Shown here: positions 34,658 through 44,366 of the stretch, piece after piece | Layout of the letters: each line of letters opens with the position of its first letter | Numbering within the stretch: position 1 is the first letter of the stretch | NCBI RefSeq assembly: GCF_024701975.1 | Contig: NZ_JANLNM010000001.1 | Coordinates: 1,054,001 to 1,118,000 of the forward strand | Direction: 5' to 3' | From: Variovorax sp. ZS18.2.2 | GTDB lineage: Bacteria > Pseudomonadota > Gammaproteobacteria > Burkholderiales > Burkholderiaceae_C | Length of the DNA stretch: 64,000 nt | Notes under the pieces: generated by a model | The model's database searches: none | What the model was told of the DNA's origin: nothing | The model's input: only the letters and a program-made list of their open reading frames with translations | Translations under genes and position numbers: made by a program

Positions 34658-37600
34658 TCAGGCGCCCGTGCGGGCGGGCGTGCCGCCGCTGCTGTCCGCC
34701 GTGGTCTCGCGCAGGTCGTCGTCGATGTGCGGATCGGCCGGCTGCCCGCGCAGCCTGCGCACGGTGCGCCGGATCCAGTGCTCGATGTCGTCCACGTAGG
34801 TGAACACCGCCGGCACCACCAGCAGGCTCAGCACCGTCGAGGTGATCAACCCGCCGATCACCGCCATCGCCATCGGCGAGCGGAAGCTCGAGTCGGCGGT
34901 GCCGAAGCCCACGGCGATCGGCAGCATGCCGGCGCCCATGGCGAGCGTGGTCATGATGATGGGCCGCGCGCGCTTGTGGCAGGCGTCGCGCAGCGCGTCC
35001 CAGCGGCTCATGCCGTGGTCGCGGCGCGCCACGATGGCGTACTCCACCAAAAGAATCGAGTTCTTCGTCGCGATGCCCATCAGCATGATGAGCCCGATCA
35101 GCGACGGCATCGAGAGCGCCTTCTGCCCGATCAGGAGGCCCACGAAGGCGCCACCCAGCGCGAGCGGCAGCGCGCACAAGATGGTCACCGGGTGCAGGAA
35201 GTCCTTGAACAGCAGCACCAGCACGATGTAGATGCACAGCACGCCGGTCAGCATCGCGAGGCCGAAGCTCGCGAAGAGCTCGGTCATCACCTCGGCGTCG
35301 CCCACCTCGGTCACGCGCACGCCGGGCGGCAGCTTCTGGATCGAGGGGAGGTTCATCACCGCGGTCTTCGCATCGCCCAGGCCCACGCTGGAGAGTTCGA
35401 TCTCGAAGTTGACGTTGCGCGAGCGGTCGTAGCGGTCGATCACGGCCGGGCCGCCTTCCATGGTGATCGAGGCCACCTGGCTCAGCATGACCGGGCCGCG
35501 TGCGCCGGGCACCGAAAGGCGGCCGAGCAGGTCGAGGTCCTTGCGCGCCGAGTCTTCCAGCTTCACCACGATCGGCACCTGCCGCTGCGCGAGGTTGAGC
35601 TTGGCGAGCGACTGGTCGTAGTCGCCCAGCGTGGCCACGCGCAGCGTCTCGGCAATGGCAGCGCTGGTCACGCCCAGGTCGGCGGCGCGCGCGAAGTCGG
35701 GCCGCACGGCGATCTCGGGGCGGATCAGGCTCGCGGTGGAGGTGATGTTGCCCAGGCCCGCGATGGTGCGCAGGTCCTTCTCGACCGCGCTGGCGGCGGC
35801 CGCCAGCGCCATCGGGTCTTCGCCCGTGAGCGCCAGGATGTACTTCTCGCCCGAACCACCCAGGCCCACGGTGCTGCGCACGCCGGGCAGGGTCTCCAGG
35901 GCAGTGCGGATCTGGTTCTCGATCACTTGCTTGCGCGGCCTGTCGCCGCGCTCGTCGAGCTTGATGGTGAGCGTGGCCTTGCGCGTCTCGGGCGTGCCGA
36001 AACTCGCGAACGGGTCGCCGCCCGCGCTGCCGCCGGCCACCGTGGTGTAGACGCTCTTGACGTGCGCGATCTTCATCACGCGGTTGCGTGTTTCCTCGGC
36101 GGCCGCGGTGGTCTGTGCGAGCGTGGAGCCCGGCGCGAGCGACAGGTACACCTGCGTCTGCGAGTTGTCGTCCGGCGGAATGAAGCCGGTCTTGAGCAGC
36201 GGAATCATCGCCAGCGAGCCGAAGAAGAAGAGGGTGGCCATCACCATCGTCTTGAAGCGGTTGTGCGTGCTCCACTCCACGGCGCGCATGTACCAGCGCA
36301 GCCAGCCCGGCTCTTTTTCTTCGCCGACGATGGGCTTGAGGATGTAGGCCGCCATCATTGGCGTGAGCACCCGCGCGACCACCAGCGAGGCGAACACCGC
36401 GAGCGAGGCCGTCCAGCCGAACTGCTTGAAGAACTTGCCGGCCACGCCGCTCATGAAGGCCGTGGGGAGAAACACCGCGATCAGCGTGAAGGTGGTGGCG
36501 ATCACGGCCAGGCCGATTTCGTCGGCCGCTTCCATCGCCGCCTGGAACGGCGTCTTGCCCATGCGCAAGTGCCGCACGATGTTCTCGACCTCCACGATCG
36601 CATCGTCCACCAATATCCCGACCACCAGCGAGAGCGCGAGCAGCGAGATGACGTTGACCGAGAAGCCCAGCAGGTGCATGCCGATGAAGGCCGGAATCAC
36701 CGACATCGGCAACGCCACCGCCGAGACGAAAGTGGCGCGCCAGTCGCGCAGGAACAGCCACACCACGATCACCGCCAGGATGGCGCCTTCGTACAGCAGG
36801 TGCAGCGAGCCGTTGTATTCCTCTTCCACCGGGTCGACGAAGTTGAAGGCTTCGGTCAGCTCGATGTCGGGGCGTTGCGCGCGCATCTCGCCCAGCGCCT
36901 TCTGTATCGCGTGGCCCACTTCCACTTCGCTGGCGCCGCGGCTGCGGGCCACCTCGAAGCCCACCACCGGCTTGCCGTTGAGCAAGGCGCCCGAGCGCGG
37001 CTCGGCGATGGTGTCGCTGATGCGCGCCACCTGATCGAGCCGCACGCGGCGGCCGTCGGACAGCACGATCTGGATGTCGTTCAACTGGTCGGCCGACTGC
37101 ACGGTGGCGAGCGTGCGCACCGGCTGTTCGCTGCCGCCCAGGTCGAAGCGGCCACCCGCGCTTTCGACCTGCACCTGGCGCAGCTGGCGCGAGATGTCGG
37201 CGGCCGAGGCGCCCAGCGCCTGCAGCTTGCTCGGGTCCAGGTCGATGTGCACCTGGCGCGTGACGCCGCCCACGCGGTTCACCGCGCCCACGCCGGGCAG
37301 CGCGAGCAGCTTCTTGGTGACGTCGTTGTCCACGTACCAGCTGAGCGCCTCGGCATCCATCTGCGACGAGGCGATGGTGAAGGCCAGCACCGGCTGGCCC
37401 GCCAGGTCGAGCTTGGTGACCACCGGGTCGCGCACGTCGGCCGGCAGGTCGGCGCGCACGCGCTGCACCGCGGAGCGCACGTCGTCCACGGCTTCCTGCA
37501 CGGGCTTTTCGAGGCGGAACTCGACGATCAGCGTGGCGGCGCCGTCCTGCACCTTGGTGGTGATGTGCTTGAGGCCCTGCACGGTGGCGATGGAGTTCTC

Positions 37601-37801
37601 GAGCTTGCGCGCGACGTCGGTTTCCAGCTGCGAAGGGGCGGCACCGGGCAGCAACGCCGAGACCGTGACGGTCGGCAGGTCGATGTCCGGAAAGTTCTGC
37701 ACCTTCATCGCGTTGAACGACAGCAGCCCACCGAAGGTGAGCAGCACGAACAGCATCACCGCCGGAATCGGGTTGCGTATGGACCAGGCGGAAACGTTCA
37801 T
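34658..37801 (-). CDS. RND efflux permease, HAE1-like
   Basis: A 1047-residue inner-membrane pump with the full RND layout: helix 1 (residues 12-30), a large periplasmic loop, and helix 4 with the proton-relay pair Asp399-Asp400 (GILVDDAIVEVENIVRH). The second half repeats the plan (GVLCIYIVLVLLFKDF, then GIATKNSILLVEYAI). HAE1 members export drugs or aromatic compounds with an adaptor and an outer-membrane channel, which are the two genes upstream. It starts 19 bases after the adaptor stop. Confidence 0.93.
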   Translation of the reverse strand: MNVSAWSIRNPIPAVMLFVLLTFGGLLSFNAMKVQNFPDIDLPTVTVSALLPGAAPSQLETDVARKLENSIATVQGLKHITTKVQDGAATLIVEFRLEKPVQEAVDDVRSAVQRVRADLPADVRDPVVTKLDLAGQPVLAFTIASSQMDAEALSWYVDNDVTKKLLALPGVGAVNRVGGVTRQVHIDLDPSKLQALGASAADISRQLRQVQVESAGGRFDLGGSEQPVRTLATVQSADQLNDIQIVLSDGRRVRLDQVARISDTIAEPRSGALLNGKPVVGFEVARSRGASEVEVGHAIQKALGEMRAQRPDIELTEAFNFVDPVEEEYNGSLHLLYEGAILAVIVVWLFLRDWRATFVSAVALPMSVIPAFIGMHLLGFSVNVISLLALSLVVGILVDDAIVEVENIVRHLRMGKTPFQAAMEAADEIGLAVIATTFTLIAVFLPTAFMSGVAGKFFKQFGWTASLAVFASLVVARVLTPMMAAYILKPIVGEEKEPGWLRWYMRAVEWSTHNRFKTMVMATLFFFGSLAMIPLLKTGFIPPDDNSQTQVYLSLAPGSTLAQTTAAAEETRNRVMKIAHVKSVYTTVAGGSAGGDPFASFGTPETRKATLTIKLDERGDRPRKQVIENQIRTALETLPGVRSTVGLGGSGEKYILALTGEDPMALAAAASAVEKDLRTIAGLGNITSTASLIRPEIAVRPDFARAADLGVTSAAIAETLRVATLGDYDQSLAKLNLAQRQVPIVVKLEDSARKDLDLLGRLSVPGARGPVMLSQVASITMEGGPAVIDRYDRSRNVNFEIELSSVGLGDAKTAVMNLPSIQKLPPGVRVTEVGDAEVMTELFASFGLAMLTGVLCIYIVLVLLFKDFLHPVTILCALPLALGGAFVGLLIGQKALSMPSLIGLIMLMGIATKNSILLVEYAIVARRDHGMSRWDALRDACHKRARPIIMTTLAMGAGMLPIAVGFGTADSSFRSPMAMAVIGGLITSTVLSLLVVPAVFTYVDDIEHWIRRTVRRLRGQPADPHIDDDLRETTADSSGGTPARTGA

Positions 37802-37820
37802 GAGCGTGTCCTTGTTTGTC

Positions 37821-39038
37821 TTACTTGGCGACCGCGGCAGAGGCTGCGGATTTCGCCGGCTGGGCTGCTGCCGCTGCTGCGGTCGGTGGTGCTGCCGCCA
37901 CCACGCGCACCAGGTCGCCGTCGTTCAGGAAACCAGCGCCCTGCACGACGACCTGCGCGCCCTCGGGCAGCGCACTCGTGATCTCGATGCGGTCGTTCAG
38001 CCGGCGGCCGATCTGCACCTTGATCTGCGAGACGCGGTTGTCGGGCTGCAGCACGAACACGTTGTTGAAGCCGTCGCGCGGAACGATGGAAGCCTGCGGC
38101 ACCGTGGGCGCGGAACTGCGGCCGAGGTCGAAGTCGCCGCGCGCGAACATGCCGGCCTTCACGCCGGTGTTCTGCAGCACCGTGGGCAGGTCGACGTAGA
38201 CCAGCGCCGCGCGCGTCTGCGGATCGACCGTCGGCGCGATGCTGCGCACCTTGCCGCGCACCTGCGCACCGCTGGCGCTGACCACGAAGGCGGGCGTGCC
38301 CACCGCGATGCGGGCGAGCTCGGCCGAGGTGACTTCGGCGCGCCATTCGAGGCGGCCCTGGCGGATCAGGCGGAACAGCTCGGTGCCGGCCGAGACCACG
38401 CTGCCCACCGTGGCGGTGCGCGCGGAAATCACGCCGTCGTCCGGCGCCAGCACCTGCGTGTTGCGCCCGCGCACCTGCTGCGCGGCGAGCACGGCCTCGG
38501 CGGCTTCGACGCGCGCCTTGGCGGTCTGCTCGGTGGTCTGGTACTGGTTGATCTGCTGCTGGCTCAACGCGCCGGTGGCCTGCAGCGTGCGGGCGCGCGC
38601 GGCGTTGCCGGCGGCATCGGCCGCGGTGGCCCGGGCTTCGGCCAGCGAGGCGCGCGACTGGGCGATGTCGGCCTGCACCGTCTCGGGCGAGAAGACCGCG
38701 AGCACCTGGCCCTTCTTGACCACGTCGCCCACGTTCACGCGCACCTCGGCGAGCCGCAGGCCGTTGGACTCGGAGCCGACCACGGCTTCCTGCCAGGCCG
38801 CCACGTTGCCGTTGGCCGCGAGCGTCACGGTCAGCTCGGTGGCTTCGGGCTTGGCGACGGTGACGGTGAGCGCGGGCTTGGGCGCCGGTGCGCCGTCCTT
38901 GGAGTCCTTGGCTTTGGCTGCCGCGGCCTGTTCGGCAGGCGTGCCCGAGGGCTTGCGCACGAGCCACACGGCTGCGACGACGACGATGACGAGCGCCAGC
39001 AGCGCGATGACGAGGGTGGAACGCTTCATTGTTTTCAT
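37821..39038 (-). CDS. RND efflux periplasmic adaptor (membrane fusion protein)
   Basis: A 405-residue adaptor with an N-terminal anchor (STLVIALLALVIVVVAAVWL), barrel-sandwich halves (LRLAEVRVNVGDVVKKGQVL, then TQVLAPDDGVISARTATVG) and an alpha-helical hairpin rich in Ala/Gln/Arg between them. The C-terminus is Ala-rich. It links the RND permease to the channel. Its ATG overlaps the channel gene's stop (ATGA). Confidence 0.92.
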   Translation of the reverse strand: MKTMKRSTLVIALLALVIVVVAAVWLVRKPSGTPAEQAAAAKAKDSKDGAPAPKPALTVTVAKPEATELTVTLAANGNVAAWQEAVVGSESNGLRLAEVRVNVGDVVKKGQVLAVFSPETVQADIAQSRASLAEARATAADAAGNAARARTLQATGALSQQQINQYQTTEQTAKARVEAAEAVLAAQQVRGRNTQVLAPDDGVISARTATVGSVVSAGTELFRLIRQGRLEWRAEVTSAELARIAVGTPAFVVSASGAQVRGKVRSIAPTVDPQTRAALVYVDLPTVLQNTGVKAGMFARGDFDLGRSSAPTVPQASIVPRDGFNNVFVLQPDNRVSQIKVQIGRRLNDRIEITSALPEGAQVVVQGAGFLNDGDLVRVVAAAPPTAAAAAAQPAKSAASAAVAK

Positions 39039-40501
39039 GGTGACGTCGCAACCGTAGAGGTCGAGGAAGAGGTCATTGACGGGGCGGTCCGGTTCCAGCC
39101 GCCGCCCATCGAGCGGTACAGCGAAACCCAGGCTTCGGCGCGTTCGCGCTGCAGCGTGACGCGCGCGGTCTGCGCGGTGAAGAGGGTGCGGCGCGAATCC
39201 TCCAGCTCGAACAGGCTGGCGAGGCCGCTGCTGTAGCGGGCCTGCGTGGCGTCGAAGGAGGCCTGGTAGTTCTTCACCGCACTGTCGGCGTCGGTGGTGC
39301 GCGCATTGGTGGCGTCGAGGTTGACGAGCGCTTCTTCCACTTCGCGCACCGCCTGCCGCACGTTCGCACGGTAGAGCGACACGGCCTCGGTGTAGCGCGC
39401 CTTGGCCGCGTCGGTGTTGGCCTTACGGGCGCCGCCGTCGAGCAGCGGCACGGTGAGCGAGATCGGTCCGACGGACCAGGTGTCGAACGCTTCGCGGAAA
39501 CCGCTGGAGCGCACCTGCATGCGGCCGATCGAGCCCGAGATGCTGAGCTTGGGATAGCGCTCGGCCTCGGCCGAGCCCACGTCGGCGCTGGCCGATGCCA
39601 CGGCGAGTTCGGCCGCATACACGTCGGGCCGCTGCGACAGCGCCTGGGCCGGCACGCTCTCGATGCTGCCCATCACCAGCAGCGCGCGCTGCGTGTACGA
39701 GACGGCGAGCTTCTGCGCGAGCGTGGGTTCGTCGATGCCGCTGAGCGCCACCAGCGCCTTGCGCTGCACCGCGCACTGGGCGCGCTGTTGCGTGAGGCGG
39801 CCCGAGGCGTCCGAGGCGCTGGCGCGAGCCAGCGCGGCATCGGCCGGCGCGGTGAAGCCGGCGCGCGCCGACAGGTCGGTGAGCCGCGAGGTTTCGCTGC
39901 GCGACTTGGCGTCGGACTCGGACACGCGCAACTGTTGCCGGCAGGCGCGCTCGGCGAAATAGGCGTTGGCGGTTTCGGCCGCGACGGCCACGCGTGCGTC
40001 GTGCCACTTGGCGGTGGCGCTGTCCAGCTTCTGCTGGGCCGAGTCGCGGTCGGCGCGCAGGCGCCCGAAGAGGTCGATTTCCCACTTCGATTGCAGCCCG
40101 GCCTGCAGCGTGGTGAGCGGCGCGGTGCTCGTGCTGCTGCCGCTCACCGAGGAGCCGGGGGACGCGCGGCTCGCCGACGCCGTGCCGTCCAGGCTGGGCA
40201 GCAGCGCCGCGCCGGCCTGCACGCGCGTGGAGCGCGCCTCGGCCACGCGCGCCGCGGCGCTCGCGAGGTTGGGGCTGGCGTTTTCGGCCGCGGCGATCAG
40301 CTCGACCAGCAGCGGATCGTCGAGCTGGCGCCACCAGTCGGCCAGCGATGCGAGCGAGCCGCCGTGCGGCAGGGGCGCATTCCATTGCGGAGGGAACGGT
40401 GCCTCGACCGTGGCCGGCGGGCGCGTCAGGCCGCAGCCCACGAGGGCGAGGCTCAAGCCCAGGGGCAGGCAGAGGGAGGCAATCGGTCGGAGTCGTCTCA
40501 T
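39035..40501 (-). CDS. RND outer-membrane channel lipoprotein, NodT family
   Basis: The 488-residue protein has a lipobox LVGC (Cys23) and two repeats of the TolC-like fold. Family motifs are DWWRQLDDPLLVELIAAAENASPNL, then KWEIDLFGRLRADRDSA, and in the second half GISLTVPLLDGGARKA-like GPISLTVPLLDGGARKA. It forms the outer-membrane exit duct. It overlaps the regulator gene upstream (40498-40501) and the adaptor gene downstream by four bases each. Confidence 0.93.
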   Translation of the reverse strand: MRRLRPIASLCLPLGLSLALVGCGLTRPPATVEAPFPPQWNAPLPHGGSLASLADWWRQLDDPLLVELIAAAENASPNLASAAARVAEARSTRVQAGAALLPSLDGTASASRASPGSSVSGSSTSTAPLTTLQAGLQSKWEIDLFGRLRADRDSAQQKLDSATAKWHDARVAVAAETANAYFAERACRQQLRVSESDAKSRSETSRLTDLSARAGFTAPADAALARASASDASGRLTQQRAQCAVQRKALVALSGIDEPTLAQKLAVSYTQRALLVMGSIESVPAQALSQRPDVYAAELAVASASADVGSAEAERYPKLSISGSIGRMQVRSSGFREAFDTWSVGPISLTVPLLDGGARKANTDAAKARYTEAVSLYRANVRQAVREVEEALVNLDATNARTTDADSAVKNYQASFDATQARYSSGLASLFELEDSRRTLFTAQTARVTLQRERAEAWVSLYRSMGGGWNRTAPSMTSSSTSTVATSP

Positions 40502-41265
40502 GGCTTCTTTCTCGCTGCGCGTGCAGGTGAGGGCGCGGGCGCGGTTGCGGCGGCTTTCTGGTCGGCGGCCGCGGCCTGCCGGCGCGTGGCTTCCGCCTGC
40601 ACCAGCGCCAGAGCGTAGACGGTGAGGCGATCGGCCCAGGTGTCGATGCTGCGCGGCGTGCGCAGCAGCGAGGGGCGCACGGCCTCGATGAAATCCTGGT
40701 TCACGTAGAGCTGCATCGAGAGCCCCGTGATCGCGAAGGTCAGGCGGTGGATGTCGTCATCGGCGCGCTCCAGCTTCAGATGGCGGCACAGCAGGTCGGC
40801 GATGGCGCGGTGCGGGCCCTTGATGTCGCGCTCTATTTCCTTGGCCCACTGGCTGGTCGGCTCCAGCATCTCGCGCATGTGCAGCTGGATGCACTGCCGC
40901 ACGATCTCGCCCTGCTTGAGCGGCTCGATCACCGAGGCGAAGCAGATGCGCAGCGCCGTCTCGAGCGTGAGGTCGGGGGTGTCGAAGATCGCCACCAGGT
41001 CGTCGGAGTCGCCGCCCATCGGCTCGGTGAAGCAGGCGCCGTACAGGCCGTTCTTGTCACTGAAGTAGTAGCTGATGGCCGAGATGTTGACCCCGGCCTC
41101 GCGGGCGATCTCGCGCGTGGAGGTCTTGGCGAAGCCCTTCTGCGCAAAGAGCCGCAGCGCGGTGTGCAGAAGGCGATGGCGCGCCTCGGCGCCGTCTGCG
41201 CGCGGGGCACGGGGCGCGCGGGGCGGCGTGGAAGTGATGGGATCCCTCGCGTTCATGCCCGGCAT
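40498..41265 (-). CDS. TetR-family repressor with CerR-type C-terminal domain, heading the RND operon
   Basis: A 255-residue regulator. The N-terminal helix-turn-helix (TSTREIAREAGVNISAISYYFSDKNGLY, near residues 48-75) is preceded by a Pro/Arg-rich tail. The ligand domain (IVRQCIQLHMREMLEPTSQW and the residues before it) resembles the CerR/CecR group of E. coli YbiH, which also governs efflux genes. The C-terminus is Ala/Lys-rich. It is first in the operon of channel, adaptor and permease, overlapping the channel start. An operator palindrome lies 14 bases before its start. Confidence 0.88.
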   Translation of the reverse strand: MPGMNARDPITSTPPRAPRAPRADGAEARHRLLHTALRLFAQKGFAKTSTREIAREAGVNISAISYYFSDKNGLYGACFTEPMGGDSDDLVAIFDTPDLTLETALRICFASVIEPLKQGEIVRQCIQLHMREMLEPTSQWAKEIERDIKGPHRAIADLLCRHLKLERADDDIHRLTFAITGLSMQLYVNQDFIEAVRPSLLRTPRSIDTWADRLTVYALALVQAEATRRQAAAADQKAAATAPAPSPARAARKKP

Positions 41266-41278
41266 TAAACCACGGGCG

Positions 41279-41296
41279 AAATCAAACGATTGATTT
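41279..41296. promoter_or_regulatory. Probable TetR operator, perfect 7-4-7 inverted repeat
   Basis: AAATCAA (41279-41285) and TTGATTT (41290-41296) are exact reverse complements around ACGA. It is 14 bases before the TetR start and 87 before the sigma-54 activator start, so it could control both divergent genes but most likely the efflux operon. Confidence 0.7.
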
Positions 41297-41382
41297 ACTT
41301 AAGGGATCCTGAAGCCTTTTTTTCCTCGACGGCATTCCGGGCATTTCCGGCGCTGCATCGACGCCGGATTTGTTGTCTTTCG

Positions 41383-42909
41383 ATGCACAGTTACGATCCG
41401 CCCATGCCTGCTCCCCCCGCCTTGCCCCTTGATGCCGAGGGCATCCTCGCGCTCGCCGCGCGCTCGATGTTCCATCTGTTCTCCAGCATCAGCCAGGGCA
41501 TGTTCCTGGTCGACAGCAGCGGGCGCATCGTGTGGGTGAACGAGGGCTACCGACGCTTCCTGCCGGCGCTGGGCTTCTCGTCCATCGACCAGTTCCAGGG
41601 CCACATGGTCGAGGACGTGATCCCCAACACGCAGATGCGCCGCGTGCTCGAGACCGGCGAGCCGATATTGGTGGACCTCCTGACCAACAAGGCGGGCACC
41701 TTCGTGGTCAGCCGCATTCCGCTGCGCGAGGAACGGGAGGGCGGCGCGGGCGACGTGATCGGCGCCATCGGCATCGTGCTGTTCGACCAGCCCGAGACCA
41801 CGCTGCAGCCGCTCATCAGCAAGTTCGCGCTGCTGCAGCGCGACCTCGACGACGCGCGGCGCGAACTCGCGAGCCAGCGCAACAACCCGCTCTACCAGCA
41901 CGCGCCCGACGGCCAGCGGCGTTCCAAATACACCTTCGCAAGCTTCATCGGCAGCAGCCCCGCGGCGGTGGAGGTGAAGCGCCATGCGCGCCGCGCGGCG
42001 CAGTCGACCAGCCCCGTGCTGCTGCTGGGCGAGACGGGCACCGGCAAGGAACTGCTGGCGCATGCGATCCATGCGTCGTCGGCGCGTGCCAAGGGCATGT
42101 TCGTCAGCGTCAACATCGCGGCTGTGCCCGACACGCTGCTCGAGGCCGAGTTCTTCGGCTTCGCCCCGGGGGCCTTCACCGGTGCCGACAGGCGAGGGCG
42201 CGAAGGCAAGTTCAAGCTGGCCGACGGCGGCAGCCTCTTCCTCGACGAGATCGGCGACATGCCGCTCGGCCTGCAGGCCAAGCTGCTGCGTGCGTTGCAG
42301 GAGGGCGAGATCGAGCCGCTGGGCTCCAACAAGCTCGTGCCCTTCGATGCGCGCGTGATCGCCGCCACCTCGCGCGACCTGCCCGAACTGGTGCGCCGCG
42401 GCCTGTTTCGCGAAGACCTTTATTACCGCCTCAACGTGCTGCCATTGCGCGTGCCGCCGTTGCGGGAACGCCGCAGCGACATCCCTGCGCTGGTCGAGGC
42501 GCTGGGCGAAGACATGGCGCTGCGCAGCGGCGAGGCACCGCCCGAACTCACGCCCGATGCGCTCGCGCTGCTCGCGGGCCAGCACTGGCGCGGCAACATC
42601 CGCGAGCTGCGCAACGTGCTGGAGCAGGTGACGATGCGCAGCGACTCGCAACGCATCGACGCCGTGCAGCTCGAACGCATCCTGCGCGAAGCCGGGCTGG
42701 AGCAGATCGAGCTGCCCGACCTGTCGCATGCGAATGGCGATGAAGAAGCCGCGCTGCTGCGGCCGCTGGCACAGCAGGTCGCGGAACTGGAGCGCAAGGC
42801 CATCGCTGCGGCCATGGCGAGCACGGGTGGGAACAAGCTTGCGACCTCGCGGCTGCTCGGCATTTCGCGTGCGACGCTGTACGAACGCATGACGAATCAG
42901 GAGCGCTGA
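41383..42909 (+). CDS. Sigma-54-dependent transcriptional activator (PAS, AAA+, Fis-type HTH)
   Basis: A 508-residue enhancer-binding protein. The N-terminal PAS-like region (GMFLVDSSGRIVWVNEGYRRF) senses a signal. The AAA+ domain has Walker A GETGTGKE, the sigma-54 contact loop GAFTGA intact, Walker B SLFLDEIGDM and the R-finger area LFREDLYYRLNVLPL. The C-terminal Fis-type helix-turn-helix is NKLATSRLLGISRATLYERM. I use ATG 41383; 41404 is also possible. The longer frame starting at 41290 overlaps the TetR operator and is unlikely. No receiver domain, so no partner kinase is needed. A sigma-54 promoter match at 44459 is its nearest possible target. Confidence 0.9.
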   Translation: MHSYDPPMPAPPALPLDAEGILALAARSMFHLFSSISQGMFLVDSSGRIVWVNEGYRRFLPALGFSSIDQFQGHMVEDVIPNTQMRRVLETGEPILVDLLTNKAGTFVVSRIPLREEREGGAGDVIGAIGIVLFDQPETTLQPLISKFALLQRDLDDARRELASQRNNPLYQHAPDGQRRSKYTFASFIGSSPAAVEVKRHARRAAQSTSPVLLLGETGTGKELLAHAIHASSARAKGMFVSVNIAAVPDTLLEAEFFGFAPGAFTGADRRGREGKFKLADGGSLFLDEIGDMPLGLQAKLLRALQEGEIEPLGSNKLVPFDARVIAATSRDLPELVRRGLFREDLYYRLNVLPLRVPPLRERRSDIPALVEALGEDMALRSGEAPPELTPDALALLAGQHWRGNIRELRNVLEQVTMRSDSQRIDAVQLERILREAGLEQIELPDLSHANGDEEAALLRPLAQQVAELERKAIAAAMASTGGNKLATSRLLGISRATLYERMTNQER

Positions 42910-42945
42910 GCTCCGACCGACAACCACCACGAGGGAGAGGATTCG

Positions 42946-44064
42946 ATGAAGGGTCTGTTCGCGAAACTGAAAGACGCGCTGGTGAAACCCGCGGCGCCCG
43001 CGCCAGTGGTGCAGGCCGATGAAAGCCCGGATAAAGGGATGCTGATCAACGCCTATTGCACCTGCGCCGATGTCCCGGCGCTCCAATTCGCGCACACGAT
43101 GGTGGCGCGCCGCGACCTCTCCGATCCGGAGCTTGCCCCGCACCTCGAAGGTTTCATCGGCTACGTGCTGAGCCGGGGCAACGGCGAGATGTCGCGCAAC
43201 CGCTATCACGTGATGCGGCACATCCAACGGGTGCGGCAGCACCTGAGTCTTGTCGTCGAAGACGCGCAACTCGATGCTTTCGCCGATTGGGCCGTGCAGG
43301 CCAACGCGATCCTGTTTTTGCGCGACGGGGGCATCCGCGATCCCCACGGCGTGATGCTGCTGTCCGCGGGCGGCGAGGAGGGGGATGAGAGCGCCGCTCT
43401 CCCGTACCCACCGCAGGCATGGGAAAGAAAAGCGCGCACGGAGGCGTTTCTTTCGGAAAAGCAGATGCCGCCGCTCCAACAGCTACCGCCGCTTGTCTCG
43501 GAGCCTGAATTGCGATTGCGCACGCCGCAGGAAATCGCGGGCAGGGCGTTCGCGCTGCTTGCCGTGGCGGTGCAGGCCGAGTCGATGGCAGCCAAGGACC
43601 CGTTTCCCGTCGAGACCCTGTTCGAGCGCTTGCCATCGGCGCGGGCCCACCTGACGCCGAAGGAGCAGGCCTTTCTGCTGCAGGAGGCGCCATCGGAATC
43701 GGAGGTCGCTCAGTTCGGCTGGCGCTACGAATGCGTGTTCCTCCTGGAATGGGTCATGGGCCTGGTGGACGAGCTGCCGTTTCCCGCTGCCATCTGCGAC
43801 GTGCCGTTGACGACCCGCCTCCTGCTGGACGCGCACGACGAGCAAGGACTGATGCGCGCAATGCGGATGCGGCCGGACAGCGAGATCCTCGATGCCCTCG
43901 ATCTGCACTACCGACTCCACTGGCTGACGCGTCAGGCCCAGGTCAAGGAGCAGGCCGTGCCAGCAGGGCTCGATGCCGGCGTGATTCTCGAGCGTCACCG
44001 CGTGCTGAACTGGCTGGTCCGGTTCGAGAACAAGGAATGGGATGAAGTCGATACGTCGACCTGA
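42946..44064 (+). CDS. DUF4272-type protein of unknown function
   Basis: A 372-residue soluble protein, no signal peptide. The C-terminal two-thirds fits DUF4272 as I recall it: EIAGRAFALLAVAVQAESM, HLTPKEQAFLLQE, QFGWRYECVFLLEWVMGLVDELPFPAAICD and HYRLHWLTRQAQ. The N-terminal third (residues 1-150) has no recognised domain. It lies 36 bases after the sigma-54 activator with GGGAGAGGA before its ATG and is followed 21 bases later by the HNH-like gene. No biochemical role is known to me for the family. Confidence 0.75.
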   Translation: MKGLFAKLKDALVKPAAPAPVVQADESPDKGMLINAYCTCADVPALQFAHTMVARRDLSDPELAPHLEGFIGYVLSRGNGEMSRNRYHVMRHIQRVRQHLSLVVEDAQLDAFADWAVQANAILFLRDGGIRDPHGVMLLSAGGEEGDESAALPYPPQAWERKARTEAFLSEKQMPPLQQLPPLVSEPELRLRTPQEIAGRAFALLAVAVQAESMAAKDPFPVETLFERLPSARAHLTPKEQAFLLQEAPSESEVAQFGWRYECVFLLEWVMGLVDELPFPAAICDVPLTTRLLLDAHDEQGLMRAMRMRPDSEILDALDLHYRLHWLTRQAQVKEQAVPAGLDAGVILERHRVLNWLVRFENKEWDEVDTST

Positions 44065-44085
44065 CGCCGCCATGAGATCCGCACC

Positions 44086-44349
44086 ATGAGCGTCCGAGCC
44101 CTGCGTTCCACCTTCGGCCCCAACTGCCACTGGTGCGGCCTCCCCATGGACTTCGACGAGCCCTACGGCCGGCCCGAGTCCGCGACCATCGAGCACCTCA
44201 TCGACTCGACCCTGGGCGGCGTGCGCGCGCAGAAGCACCGGCGCCTCGCCCACGCCATCTGCAACCACACGCGCAACGAATTCCGGATGCAGGCCGAGCG
44301 CGAATTCCAGCGCTGGATTTCGGCGCGGCAGGCTTCTGGCAAACCCTGA
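44086..44349 (+). CDS. Small HNH-like zinc protein
   Basis: The 87-residue product has the cysteine-pair and His pattern of HNH nucleases: CHWCGLPMDF, then TIEHLIDSTLGG with the HNH-position His, and HAICNHTRNEF at the end of the motif. Length suits a stand-alone HNH domain. Whether it cuts DNA or is a structural zinc protein cannot be decided. It follows the DUF4272 gene closely and precedes a 157-base regulatory gap. Confidence 0.75.
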   Translation: MSVRALRSTFGPNCHWCGLPMDFDEPYGRPESATIEHLIDSTLGGVRAQKHRRLAHAICNHTRNEFRMQAEREFQRWISARQASGKP

Positions 44350-44366
44350 CTGATAAAAAGACAATT

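Noticed and set aside
34589..37981. An 1130-codon open frame on the plus strand opposite the RND permease
   Set aside because: Same explanation: it mirrors the permease gene on the other strand and shows no family motif or plausible fold.
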